Of a stretch of 22,197 nucleotides of DNA, positions 1 through 6,183 are shown piece by piece. A model generated the notes under the pieces. It saw only the letters and a list, made by a program, of their open reading frames with translations. It did not search any database and was not told the DNA's origin. Origin of the DNA: Pseudomonadota bacterium (GTDB lineage Bacteria; Pseudomonadota; Gammaproteobacteria; Steroidobacterales; Steroidobacteraceae); assembly GCA_023433515.1 (NCBI GenBank), contig JAEZCN010000093.1, positions 1 to 22,197 of the forward strand, given 5' to 3'. A program made the position numbers and the translations under genes. Position 1 is the stretch's first letter. Each line of letters starts with the position of its first letter.

Positions 1-92
1 ACCGTCTTCGACGGAACTGTGCGAATCCGGCAATAACTCAGGAATCGATTGATCGCCGGAATATCGCTGAGGGGTTTTACCGCCTCTTCCAT
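1..92 (-). CDS. crp: CRP/Vfr-family cAMP-type transcriptional regulator, N-terminal fragment
   Basis: Only the first 30 codons lie in the window and the gene runs off the left edge. The ATG at 92 is preceded on the minus strand by a good Shine-Dalgarno (GGGAGA) about 6 nt upstream. The translated start contains INRFLSYCRIRTVPSKT, which resembles the beginning of the Vfr/Clp/CRP cyclic-nucleotide-binding domain (in Pseudomonas Vfr, a stretch ending LLAHCHRRRYTAKST). Family members are global regulators that bind cAMP or a related nucleotide and act as DNA-binding dimers. The placement beside coq7 agrees with the neighbourhood of vfr in Pseudomonas, from memory. The nucleotide-binding and helix-turn-helix parts are not visible, so ligand and regulon cannot be judged. 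Another member of the CRP/FNR superfamily remains possible. Confidence 0.6.
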   Translation of the reverse strand, partial: MEEAVKPLSDIPAINRFLSYCRIRTVPSKT

Positions 93-180
93 CTGACTCT
101 CCCTTGCTGCTGCGTGCATCGTTCGCCCCACCTGCGAGTCTGCATTAAGTCTTATTACATAACTTACTGCCGTCGCAAGC
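93..180 (-). promoter_or_regulatory. Leader/promoter region of the CRP-like gene
   Basis: This short AT-richer stretch separates the coq7 terminator from the CRP-like start codon. On the minus strand it contains TTGCGA and, further down, TAATAA/TTAATG-like hexamers, but none with ideal 17-nt spacing. A promoter is therefore expected here but its hexamers are not certain. The distance to the start codon would leave a leader of some 60-70 nt. No operator palindrome is obvious. Confidence 0.3.
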
Positions 181-203
181 AAAAAACCACGGGCCAACCG
201 TGA
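181..203 (-). terminator. Rho-independent terminator after coq7
   Basis: On the minus strand CACGG – loop TTGGC – CCGTG is followed by G and six T residues (plus-strand a-run 181-186). It lies about 47 nt after the coq7 stop and before the CRP-like promoter region, as expected for a transcript end. The stem is short (5 bp plus a wobble pair). Confidence 0.6.
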
Positions 204-249
204 TCCCCTTCACAGGGGCTTCATTAAATCCCGACGATACGGGAACTCT

Positions 250-906
250 TCAAAACCTGTATGCAGTATGCGTCATCACCTTGGCCGTCCGCCGCATCAA
301 TTCGCGGACGGGGGTGGGAGGCAGTCTGCCGCCGGCGCTCTGCGCCGACCGACCGTGCCCGATCTCGTCTTCGCACATGGCCTCGACGATGGCGCGACTG
401 CGCCGATCGTGGGGCGGCAGGCGCTCGAGATGACTCTGCAGGTGACCTTCGACCTGGCGTTCGGTTTCGGCGACAAAACCGAGACTCGCCTTGTCACCCA
501 GCAATGCCGCGAGCGTGCCGATGCCGAACGAGCCGACATACCAGAGAGGATTGAGAATGCTCGGGCGGGCGCCGAGCTCCCTGAGCCGCGTCTCGCACCA
601 CGCGAGATGATCGGTCTCCTCGCGCGCGGCGTGGAGCATGAAGTCGCGTACCTCGGGGTCGTGCGCGAACAGGGCCTGCGAGTGATAGAGCGCCTGCGCG
701 GCGACCTCGCCGGCGTGATTCACGCGCATCAGGGCGGCCGATTCGCGCCGCTCGTCCTCGGAAAGGGCTGCATCCGTTGTTTCCCGGGGCTGTCCGGGGA
801 TCGGCCGGGCAGGGACGGGACGGCCAGCCGCCGGGGGGGCCAGCAGGGCCCGCAGGGTGCGATCGACCGCGGAAATGACGGTATCCAGGTTCGGTCCGTA
901 CGCCAT
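250..906 (-). CDS. coq7: Coq7 – 2-polyprenyl-3-methyl-6-methoxy-1,4-benzoquinone monooxygenase
   Basis: This 218-residue di-iron hydroxylase catalyses the last ring hydroxylation (C6) in ubiquinone synthesis, with demethoxyubiquinone as substrate. It is a peripheral inner-membrane protein of the ferritin-like fold. The ligand pattern is visible: E67 in RVNHAGEVAAQALY, E97 and H100 in EETDH, E149 in VAETERQ, and E181/H184 in CEDEIGH. The hydrophobic stretch SFGIGTLAALLG and the C-terminal AKVMTHTAYRF match the proteobacterial Coq7 subgroup. Start choice: the ATG at 906 (MAYGPNLDTV) matches the family N-terminus, while a longer frame would need a TTG at 954. A perfect TATAAT ends 6 nt before this ATG and no Shine-Dalgarno is seen, so the mRNA may be leaderless. 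Coq7 replaces UbiF in many gammaproteobacteria; UbiH and UbiI lie at the other end of this window. Confidence 0.95.
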   Translation of the reverse strand: MAYGPNLDTVISAVDRTLRALLAPPAAGRPVPARPIPGQPRETTDAALSEDERRESAALMRVNHAGEVAAQALYHSQALFAHDPEVRDFMLHAAREETDHLAWCETRLRELGARPSILNPLWYVGSFGIGTLAALLGDKASLGFVAETERQVEGHLQSHLERLPPHDRRSRAIVEAMCEDEIGHGRSAQSAGGRLPPTPVRELMRRTAKVMTHTAYRF

Positions 907-912
907 ATGTGC

Positions 913-918
913 ATTATA
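913..918 (-). promoter_or_regulatory. -10 element (TATAAT) of coq7
   Basis: A perfect TATAAT on the minus strand ends at 913. Transcription would begin about 7 nt on, at or next to the A of the coq7 ATG (906). No convincing -35 hexamer lies 16-18 nt upstream (TAAGTC at 17 nt). The promoter is divergent from, and close to, the rplM promoter. Confidence 0.5.
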
Positions 919-948
919 GAGGCCTAAATCTCCGGGACTTATCGAGTT

Positions 949-977
949 TTGCAAAGGGTGGGGGGCTTGAGTACACT
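949..977 (+). promoter_or_regulatory. Sigma-70 promoter of rplM–rpsI
   Basis: TTGCAA (949-954), a 17-nt spacer, then TACACT (972-977) give a good sigma-70 promoter. Transcription would start near 984, leaving a leader of about 84 nt before rplM. The E. coli rplM leader is a target of L13 autoregulation; whether this leader does the same cannot be told from sequence alone. Confidence 0.7.
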
Positions 978-1067
978 TGCGCCCCTTTTTCCAGGGGTCC
1001 GCCAGCAGATTCGCGGCCGAGATCTTCGGTTCGGATGTGCGTGCCCTTCCGGTGTTGGAGTGTTGTG

Positions 1068-1496
1068 ATGTCTACTGTTTTTGCGAAGAACGAAACCGTG
1101 CGCGGCGACTGGTATGTCGTCGATGCCTCGAACAAGGTGCTGGGTCGCCTCGCGACGCAGATCGCCATGCGTCTGAAGGGCAAGCACAAGGCCATCTTCA
1201 CTCCGCACATCGACACGGGCGATCACATCGTCGTGTTGAATGCCGACAAGATCAAAGTCACGGGCAACAAGCTCCAGGACAAGATCTACTACCATCACAC
1301 CGGCGCCATCGGCGGTATCAAGTCCATCGCCCTCGGCAAGCTGCTCAAGGAGCATCCCGAGCGCGCGATCGAATTCGCGGTGAAGGGCATGCTCCCGAAG
1401 GGCCCGCTCGGCCGCAAGATGTACAAGAAGCTGCATGTGTTCGCGGGCGACAAACATCCGCACGCCGCCCAGCAGCCGAAGCAGCTCGAAATCTAA
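1068..1496 (+). CDS. rplM: 50S ribosomal protein L13
   Basis: The product has 142 residues, the same length as E. coli L13, and follows it closely: an NETVRGDWYVVDA start, GRLATQIAMRLKGKHKA, TPHIDTGDHIVVLNADK, KIYYHHTGAIGG, KGMLPKGPLGRKMYKKL and the HPHAAQQP tail. L13 is an early-assembling protein of the large ribosomal subunit that binds 23S rRNA. The ATG at 1068 has a Shine-Dalgarno-like TTGGAG 7 nt upstream and gives the family N-terminus; the open frame extends further upstream but without homology. It forms the standard rplM-rpsI operon with the next gene, 13 nt downstream. Confidence 0.98.
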   Translation: MSTVFAKNETVRGDWYVVDASNKVLGRLATQIAMRLKGKHKAIFTPHIDTGDHIVVLNADKIKVTGNKLQDKIYYHHTGAIGGIKSIALGKLLKEHPERAIEFAVKGMLPKGPLGRKMYKKLHVFAGDKHPHAAQQPKQLEI

Positions 1497-1509
1497 GGAA
1501 CCTCAGTCA

Positions 1510-1908
1510 ATGCCCGCAGCAGCCAAAGCCAACTACGGCACCGGTCGTCGCAAGACCTCCGCAGCCCGCGTTTTCCTCAAGCCGGGTTCCGGCAAGATCA
1601 CCGTGAACGATCGTCCGCTCGACGAGTTCTTCGGTCGCGAGACCGGACGCATGATCGTGCGCCAGCCGCTCGAGCTCGTGCAGCTCGCGAACAAGTTCGA
1701 CATTACCGTGACCGTCGCGGGTGGTGGCATCACCGGCCAGGCCGGCGCGATCCGTCACGGCATCACGCGCGCGCTGATCGAGTACGACGAGGAACTGCGC
1801 AAGCCCCTTCGTGTCGCAGGCTTCGTCACGCGCGATGCGCGCGAAGTGGAGCGCAAGAAGGTCGGCCGCCGCAAGGCACGTCGCGGAACCCAGTACTCGA
1901 AGCGTTAA
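1510..1908 (+). CDS. rpsI: 30S ribosomal protein S9
   Basis: This 132-residue protein has the full S9 pattern: YGTGRRKTSAARVFLKPG at the start, INDRPL-like VNDRPLDEFFGRE, the glycine-rich VAGGGITGQAGAIRHGI(T)RAL and the basic tail ending GRRKARRGTQYSKR. In S9 this C-terminal Lys/Arg tail reaches the P-site tRNA in the decoding region. The ATG at 1510 has AAGGAA (1495-1500), which overlaps the rplM stop codon, so the two ribosomal genes are tightly linked. tRNA-Gln follows 36 nt later and may share the transcript. Confidence 0.98.
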   Translation: MPAAAKANYGTGRRKTSAARVFLKPGSGKITVNDRPLDEFFGRETGRMIVRQPLELVQLANKFDITVTVAGGGITGQAGAIRHGITRALIEYDEELRKPLRVAGFVTRDAREVERKKVGRRKARRGTQYSKR

Positions 1909-1915
1909 GCTTCGT

Positions 1916-1921
1916 TATATT
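1916..1921 (+). promoter_or_regulatory. Possible internal promoter (-10) for tRNA-Gln
   Basis: TATATT is followed directly by GCGCGCC, the GC-rich discriminator typical of stable-RNA promoters under growth-rate control. Start would be near 1928, 17 nt before the mature tRNA. The -35 region overlaps the end of rpsI and is poor, so read-through from the rplM promoter is an alternative. Confidence 0.35.
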
Positions 1922-1944
1922 GCGCGCCAGACGGCCAAGCTCAT

Positions 1945-2018
1945 TGGGGGATCGTCTAGCGGTAGGACAACGGACTCTGACTCCGTTTACCTAGGTTCGA
2001 ATCCTAGTCCCCCAGCCA
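1945..2018 (+). tRNA. tRNA-Gln (anticodon CTG)
   Basis: A complete cloverleaf can be drawn. Acceptor TGGGGGA pairs with TCCCCCA, followed by discriminator G and an encoded CCA. The anticodon stem ACGGA/TCCGT encloses the loop CTCTGAC, giving anticodon CTG, which reads CAG. The T-arm is CTAGG-TTCGAAT-CCTAG. The U1–A72 end pair is the usual tRNA-Gln identity feature in bacteria. It lies between rpsI and a strong terminator. Confidence 0.97.
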
Positions 2019-2024
2019 ATGCGC

Positions 2025-2066
2025 AAACCCGCCCCTTCTTTCAAAGAATGGGCGGGTTTGTTTTTT
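2025..2066 (+). terminator. Strong Rho-independent terminator after tRNA-Gln
   Basis: AAACCCGCCC (2025-2034) pairs perfectly with GGGCGGGTTT (2050-2059). The inner TTCTTT/AAAGAA also pairs, making one long hairpin, followed by GTTTTTTG. It ends the rplM–rpsI–tRNA unit and lies only 28 nt before the next start codon. Confidence 0.92.
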
Positions 2067-2093
2067 GTACGCTCGAAAGGGGTAGTTAGATCC

Positions 2094-3881
2094 ATGACTC
2101 GCACCTCGCTCTTCGCTTCACTCCTCCTGCTGAGTGGCATCGCATGCTCGGCCGACCGTGCCGCCGAACTCGATGCCATGTACTCCGAGTTCTACGAAGA
2201 GAGCCTCAGGCTCAGTCCGCTCACGGCGACCTACGCGGGCGACCCGCGTTACAACGGCGAGCTGCCCAACAACCTGTCCGCCGAGTACGAAGAGCAGACC
2301 CGCGCGTTCCATCAGAAGTATCTGGATCGGGCGCGCGCGATCGTCGGAGAAGGGGGCGCGGAAAAGCTCGAAGGCCAGGACCGCCTCTCGTTCGAGATCT
2401 TCACGCTGAACCGCGAGTCCGCGCTCGAGGATCTCGAATTCCCGTACCGGCTGATGCCGGTCAACCAGTTCTACAGTTTCGCGAGCACGTTCGCGCAGCT
2501 CGGCTCGGCAACCAGCGCGCAGCCGTTCGTCACGGTCAAGGACTACGACGACTGGCTGCGGCGCGCCGCGCGCATTCCGGTGATCTTCGATCAGGCGATC
2601 GTCAACATGCGTGAGGGCATGAAGCAGCGCATCGTCGGGCCGCGCGTGCTCATGGAGAAGGTGCTGCCGCAGCTCGACGCCAACGCCGTCGACGACGTCG
2701 AGAAGAGCATCTTCTGGGGTCCGATCGCGAAGATGCCGGCGGATTTCTCCGCGGCGGATCGCGAGCGTCTCACTACCGCGTTCCGCAACCTGATCTCGAC
2801 GCAGCTCAATCCCGCGTATCGCAAGCTGCGCGCCTTCATCGCCGACGAGTACCTGCCGAAGTCGCGGGATACCTTCGGCCTGGGTGCGCTGCCCGGTGGC
2901 GCCGAGTGGTACGCGCACGAAGTGCGCGACAGCACGATGCGCTCGCTGACGCCCGCACAGGTGCACCAGATCGGTCTCGACGAAGTCGCACGCATCCAGG
3001 ACGGCATGCGCGCCGTCGCGAAGGACCTCGGCTACGAGAAGCCGGTGAAGACGCTGCCCGAGCTCAAGGCCTTCTTCGACTGGGTCAAGGCGCGCGGCGA
3101 CATGTACTTCGAGTCGCGCGAGGAGCTGCTGTCCACCTACCAGGCGTTCGGTGCGAACGTCGCGCCGCTGCTGCCGAAGTACTTCAACCTGCGGCCGAAG
3201 ACGGACTACGAAGTCCGGCTGGTCGAGCCGTTCCGCGAGGCGACCTCGTCCTCGGGCTCGTACCAGGGGCCGTCGCTCGATGGCAAACGCCCCGGCATCT
3301 TCTACGTGAACGCATACGACCTGAAGGCGCGGCCGAAATCCGCGCTGGCCGCGCTGTCGCTGCACGAAGCAGCCCCGGGGCATCACTTCCAGATCTCGCT
3401 GCAGCGTGAGCTGTCGGATCTGCCCATGTTCCGCCGCTTCTCGCGCGACACCGCGTACATCGAAGGGTGGGGCCTGTATGCCGAGTACCTGGGCTACGAG
3501 ATGGGCATCTACAAGGATCCCGTGCAGCGCTTCGGCGCGCTCGACGCGGAGCTATGGCGCGCGATCCGGCTCGTGACCGACACCGGCATCCACTACAAGG
3601 GCTGGACGCGCCAGCAGACGCTCGACTACATGTTCGCGAATTCACCCGCGGAGGAGACGCGCGCGGTCTCGGAGGCCGAGCGTTTCGCGGCGATTCCGGG
3701 CCAGGCGCTCGCGTACAAGATCGGCCAGCTCAAGATCATCGAGCTGCGCAGGAAGGCGGAGAAGAAACTCGGCGCGAAGTTCGACGTCGCCGCGTTCCAC
3801 GACGAAGTGCTGAAGGACGGCGCGATTCCGCTCGAGGTTCTCGAGGCCAAGATCGACCGCTGGATCGCCGCGCGCCGTTGA
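2094..3881 (+). CDS. Exported DUF885 family protein, putative zinc metallopeptidase
   Basis: The 595-residue protein is of usual DUF885 length. Its N-terminus has a short basic region and the hydrophobic core LFASLLLLSGIAC, read either as a signal peptide or as a lipobox-like GIAC with lipidated Cys19 followed by Ser. It is therefore periplasmic or outer-membrane attached. The family signature HEAAPGHHFQ (residues 424-433) and YIEGWGLYAEYLG (455-467, with E457) resemble an HExxH-like zinc site plus a downstream glutamate; this is why a peptidase role is proposed for the family. No substrate is established here. The ATG at 2094 follows AAGGGG by 11 nt; the frame stays open upstream through the terminator, but that part has no signal sequence. 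No clear promoter exists between the terminator and this gene, so it may depend on read-through. Confidence 0.85.
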   Translation: MTRTSLFASLLLLSGIACSADRAAELDAMYSEFYEESLRLSPLTATYAGDPRYNGELPNNLSAEYEEQTRAFHQKYLDRARAIVGEGGAEKLEGQDRLSFEIFTLNRESALEDLEFPYRLMPVNQFYSFASTFAQLGSATSAQPFVTVKDYDDWLRRAARIPVIFDQAIVNMREGMKQRIVGPRVLMEKVLPQLDANAVDDVEKSIFWGPIAKMPADFSAADRERLTTAFRNLISTQLNPAYRKLRAFIADEYLPKSRDTFGLGALPGGAEWYAHEVRDSTMRSLTPAQVHQIGLDEVARIQDGMRAVAKDLGYEKPVKTLPELKAFFDWVKARGDMYFESREELLSTYQAFGANVAPLLPKYFNLRPKTDYEVRLVEPFREATSSSGSYQGPSLDGKRPGIFYVNAYDLKARPKSALAALSLHEAAPGHHFQISLQRELSDLPMFRRFSRDTAYIEGWGLYAEYLGYEMGIYKDPVQRFGALDAELWRAIRLVTDTGIHYKGWTRQQTLDYMFANSPAEETRAVSEAERFAAIPGQALAYKIGQLKIIELRRKAEKKLGAKFDVAAFHDEVLKDGAIPLEVLEAKIDRWIAARR

Positions 3882-3896
3882 AGATAGCCGCGAGTG

Positions 3897-3930
3897 CCGG
3901 GCAGTGCGGGCGAATGCCCGCATTGCCCGG
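3897..3930. terminator. GC-rich hairpin between convergent genes
   Basis: A 15-bp stem (3897-3911 with 3916-3930), one pair being G·U, closes a GAAT tetraloop. It lies between the convergent DUF885 and SRPBCC genes, where a bidirectional terminator would be expected, but no T-run follows on either strand. It may stop transcription with Rho, protect 3' ends, or be a REP-like repeat. Confidence 0.45.
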
Positions 3931-3944
3931 ACGTCGCAGGCCGG

Positions 3945-4460
3945 TCAGGACATCGTCTTGCCGGTCTCGAGCAGCGTCTTGATGTCGCTGAGAATCCAGT
4001 CCCATCCGCCGCCACCGTCCTCGCTGAAATTGCTCTGCGTGGCGTGGCTCATCAACGGCATGCCGGTGGTGTCGTGCGTGACGGTCAGGCGGCAGAACCC
4101 GCCCGGCGTCTTTTCGATTTCGAACGTGAGGCGCGAGAAGCCTTCCGACTTGTTCGCATCGTTGAACAGGAAGCGATAGGTCTGCACCAGCTTCTCGGGC
4201 GGCTTCACCTCGACGACCTCGCCGTCGACGATGACCTCCGGCAGACCGAAAGAGCGCATCTGCTCGTTCGCCAGGCAACGGAATTTGCCGCCGGGCTTGA
4301 GCTCGTAGTGGCTCACGCCGCGGTAGCCGTACCTGCCGTTCCACTCGGGGCTCGTGATCGCGTCCCAGATCGCGCCGGGCTCCGCCTTGATGTAGATCTG
4401 GTGGATGTGGACGGCGGGTTTCGCGGCTTGATTCACGCTCGCTTCCGTTGCGGTGGGCAT
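3945..4460 (-). CDS. SRPBCC / AHSA1-like (START-fold) domain protein
   Basis: This 171-residue protein begins with IHQIYIKAEPGAIWDAITSPEW and continues with GG-KFRCLANE, VDGEVVEVKPPEKLVQTYRF, RLTFEIEK and a C-terminal GGWDWILSDIKTLLETGK. This is the order seen in activator-of-Hsp90-homologue-1-like SRPBCC proteins. The fold makes a deep hydrophobic ligand pocket; ligands of such small bacterial members are mostly unknown. The ATG at 4460 overlaps the end of the ArsR-type gene by 28 nt and has GGAG 8 nt upstream inside that gene, so translation is probably coupled. ArsR–SRPBCC pairs are a common bacterial arrangement, and some pairs are natural fusions. The 3' end faces DUF885 convergently. 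Confidence 0.88.
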   Translation of the reverse strand: MPTATEASVNQAAKPAVHIHQIYIKAEPGAIWDAITSPEWNGRYGYRGVSHYELKPGGKFRCLANEQMRSFGLPEVIVDGEVVEVKPPEKLVQTYRFLFNDANKSEGFSRLTFEIEKTPGGFCRLTVTHDTTGMPLMSHATQSNFSEDGGGGWDWILSDIKTLLETGKTMS

Positions 4461-4777
4461 TTGGTTTTCTCCAGTGTGGTTTTCAGGTCAACGAGCGCGG
4501 AGAGTTCGCGCTCCTTGTACTTGTCGATCCACCGGTCGTGAATCAGACGGATCGGGACGGCATTCAGGTAATGCAGTTTTTCGCGGCCTTCGCGCCGCGT
4601 GACGATGAGTCCGGCTTCTTCGAGCACCTTGAGGTGCTTCATGACCCCGAAGCGGGTCATCTCGAGTTCCCACTCGAGCTCGCCCAGCGTCTGCCCGTCG
4701 CGCTTGTGCAGCAGGTCCAGCAGGAACCTGCGCGAGGAGTCCGCAAGTGCCTTGAACACGAGGTCTTCGTCGATCAT
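4433..4777 (-). CDS. ArsR/SmtB-type winged-helix repressor paired with SRPBCC protein
   Basis: The product is 114 residues from the ATG at 4777: MIDEDLVFKALADSSRR, then FLLDLLHKRDGQTLGELE, the recognition region MTRFGVMKHLKVLEEAGLIVTRREGRE, and KLHYLNAVPIRLIHDRWIDKY. This matches the ArsR subgroup that sits before SRPBCC genes. The cysteine metal-binding motif of true ArsR/SmtB is absent from the recognition helix, so a metal effector is unlikely. Start choice: a TTG at 4813 would extend the frame, but that TTG is part of a consensus -35 box. The chosen ATG comes 6 nt after the -10 and lacks a Shine-Dalgarno, suggesting a leaderless mRNA. The palindrome in the promoter spacer indicates autorepression (inference). 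Confidence 0.88.
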   Translation of the reverse strand: MIDEDLVFKALADSSRRFLLDLLHKRDGQTLGELEWELEMTRFGVMKHLKVLEEAGLIVTRREGREKLHYLNAVPIRLIHDRWIDKYKERELSALVDLKTTLEKTKCPPQRKRA

Positions 4778-4783
4778 GGATCG

Positions 4784-4813
4784 ACTATATGTGACCGTTT
4801 GGTCACATGTCAA
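4784..4813 (-). promoter_or_regulatory. Promoter with operator in spacer for arsR-type/SRPBCC operon
   Basis: On the minus strand TTGACA (4808-4813, full consensus), an 18-nt spacer and TATAGT (4784-4789) are seen. The spacer is almost wholly filled by the palindrome ATGTGACC-GTTT-GGTCACAT (plus 4789-4808). A dimeric repressor bound here would block RNA polymerase directly. The ATG at 4777 is 6 nt beyond the -10. Confidence 0.8.
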
Positions 4814-4842
4814 AGAACGGGTACCGACGACTTCCGTACCCG
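4812..4842 (-). terminator. Weak terminator after the beta-lactamase-fold gene
   Basis: On the minus strand CGGGTAC – 11-nt loop – GTACCCG is followed by TTCTTT. It lies about 23 nt after the stop of the upstream gene. The T-tract is interrupted and abuts the -35 box of the arsR-type promoter, so it would insulate that promoter. Confidence 0.45.
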
Positions 4843-4864
4843 GAAGCCGATACCACCGGGCGCG

Positions 4865-6124
4865 TCAATCGATCAATGCCTGGTAGATAGAGGTGGCGAA
4901 CTTGTCCCGGATGTCCGTATCGTTCGGCAGCATCTGGATCATGAGCACGGTCACCAGGCGTTCCTCGGGGTCGACGCGGTAGTAAGTGCCGTACGCGCCG
5001 CCCCAGCCGAACGAGCCGACCGATTCCATGCCCGGGCCGTAACGGTCATGAGTCTCGAAGCCGAATCCGAACCCCGTCATGTTCGCGCCGCGGATCGTGC
5101 CGACCTGGTTGGTCGTCATGAGCCGCACCGCGTGCGGCGACAGGATGCGTACCTTGCCGAGCGAGCCGCCGTTGCGCATCGCCTCGAGGAACGTTGCGTA
5201 GTCGCCCGCCGTGGAAACGAGGCCCGCGCCGCCGGAATAGGACTTGCGCGGCCCATCGACGTAATGACCCTGGCCCTTCGCGCCTTCGGGCTGTCTCACG
5301 GCCTTGCCGTCCGCGTCGCTGCCGTAAACCGTCGCGAGCCGATCGCGCTGCTCCGTGGGCACGAAGAAATGGGTGTCCTTCATGCCCAGCGGCCCGAAGA
5401 TCCGGCGCTGAAAAAAATCGGCGAGAGACATTCCCGACGCCTTCTCGACGATGCAACCGAGGATGTCCGTGCTGTAGCCGTACACGAACATGTCACCCGG
5501 CTGCGAATACGCGGGCAGAGTGCCGAGGCGCTCCATCGAATCGCAGATCGGCTCGTCCTTGTCGGCGAAATACCAGCCGTAGCCGGCCGCGGGTCCCAGT
5601 CCTTTCGCTTGATACGGTGAGGCGAATCCCGGACTCGTTCCGTACGAATAACCCGACGTGTGCGTGAGCAGGTCCTTGATGTTGATCGGGCGTTTCGCGT
5701 CGACCAACGTCGTGTTCGACGCCGTGTCGTCCTGCTTCACGACCCTGGTCGCGGCGAACGTCGGGATGTATTTGCCCGCCGGGTCGAACAGCGAAAGCTT
5801 GCCTTCCTCCATCAGCATGAGGATGGCGGCGCTCGTGATCGCCTTGGTCTGCGACGCGATGCGGAACCCGGTGTCGAGCGCCATCCTGCGGTTCGCTTCC
5901 TTGTCCGCCCAGCCGACCGCTTTCTGGTAGACGGGCTTCCCGTCGCGCAGTACCAGCGCCACGATGCCCGCGATGCGACCTTCGTTCACGTAACCATCGA
6001 GCAATGCGTCCACGCGCGCGAGGCGCTCCACCGAAAACCCATTTCGGAGCGTTTCCGCCTGCGCGGGTTGTGAGGACGCGAACGTGAGGACGGCGACGAC
6101 CGCCGTCAGGAACAACTTCGACAT
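4865..6124 (-). CDS. Secreted serine hydrolase of the beta-lactamase (class C)/esterase EstB fold
   Basis: The 419-residue protein has a clear signal peptide (MSKLFLTAVVAVLTFASSQPAQA, cut after AQA at 23). The mature part shows the serine beta-lactamase/transpeptidase fold: nucleophile S91 and K94 in IASQTKAI, then LLTHTSGYSYG (150s, with a candidate catalytic Tyr at 161), and FGWGGAYGTYYRVDP, where the KTG triad is replaced by WGG as in EstB-type esterases. Such proteins are periplasmic esterases, D-aminopeptidases or carboxypeptidases more often than drug-hydrolysing enzymes. Substrate and resistance phenotype cannot be inferred. The ATG at 6124 has a strong AGGGGGAA ribosome-binding site. 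An 8-bp hairpin immediately precedes that site. It follows the GST gene in the same direction, 59 nt away. Confidence 0.9.
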   Translation of the reverse strand: MSKLFLTAVVAVLTFASSQPAQAETLRNGFSVERLARVDALLDGYVNEGRIAGIVALVLRDGKPVYQKAVGWADKEANRRMALDTGFRIASQTKAITSAAILMLMEEGKLSLFDPAGKYIPTFAATRVVKQDDTASNTTLVDAKRPINIKDLLTHTSGYSYGTSPGFASPYQAKGLGPAAGYGWYFADKDEPICDSMERLGTLPAYSQPGDMFVYGYSTDILGCIVEKASGMSLADFFQRRIFGPLGMKDTHFFVPTEQRDRLATVYGSDADGKAVRQPEGAKGQGHYVDGPRKSYSGGAGLVSTAGDYATFLEAMRNGGSLGKVRILSPHAVRLMTTNQVGTIRGANMTGFGFGFETHDRYGPGMESVGSFGWGGAYGTYYRVDPEERLVTVLMIQMLPNDTDIRDKFATSIYQALID

Positions 6125-6136
6125 GCGATTCCCCCT

Positions 6137-6156
6137 GCGCCGGCAACGGCCGGCGC
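6137..6156 (-). promoter_or_regulatory. Hairpin abutting the ribosome-binding site of the serine hydrolase
   Basis: GCGCCGGC and GCCGGCGC form a perfect 8-bp stem with a 4-nt loop. On the minus strand its 3' arm ends directly before the AGGGGG Shine-Dalgarno. No T-run follows. It could mark the GST transcript end or modulate access to the ribosome-binding site. Confidence 0.4.
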
Positions 6157-6183
6157 CCGAAGGTTATCGCAACAGGGCGGTTA

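Noticed and set aside
2118..3386. Long antisense frame opposite the DUF885 gene
   Set aside because: Arg/Val/Leu-rich shadow typical of high-GC genes; no domain pattern, and the opposite frame is a clear family member.
4789..4808. The palindrome with TGTGA and TCACA as a CRP binding site
   Set aside because: The half-sites are separated by 8 nt instead of the 6 nt of CRP sites, and its position within the -35/-10 spacer of an ArsR-type gene fits a repressor operator better.
4448..5620. Long plus-strand frame opposite arsR-type and serine hydrolase genes
   Set aside because: Spans two genuine minus-strand genes and an intergenic promoter; no recognisable motif.
4865..6124. Annotation as a beta-lactamase resistance gene
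   Set aside because: The KTG triad is replaced by WGG as in esterase-type members, and the fold alone does not support drug hydrolysis.
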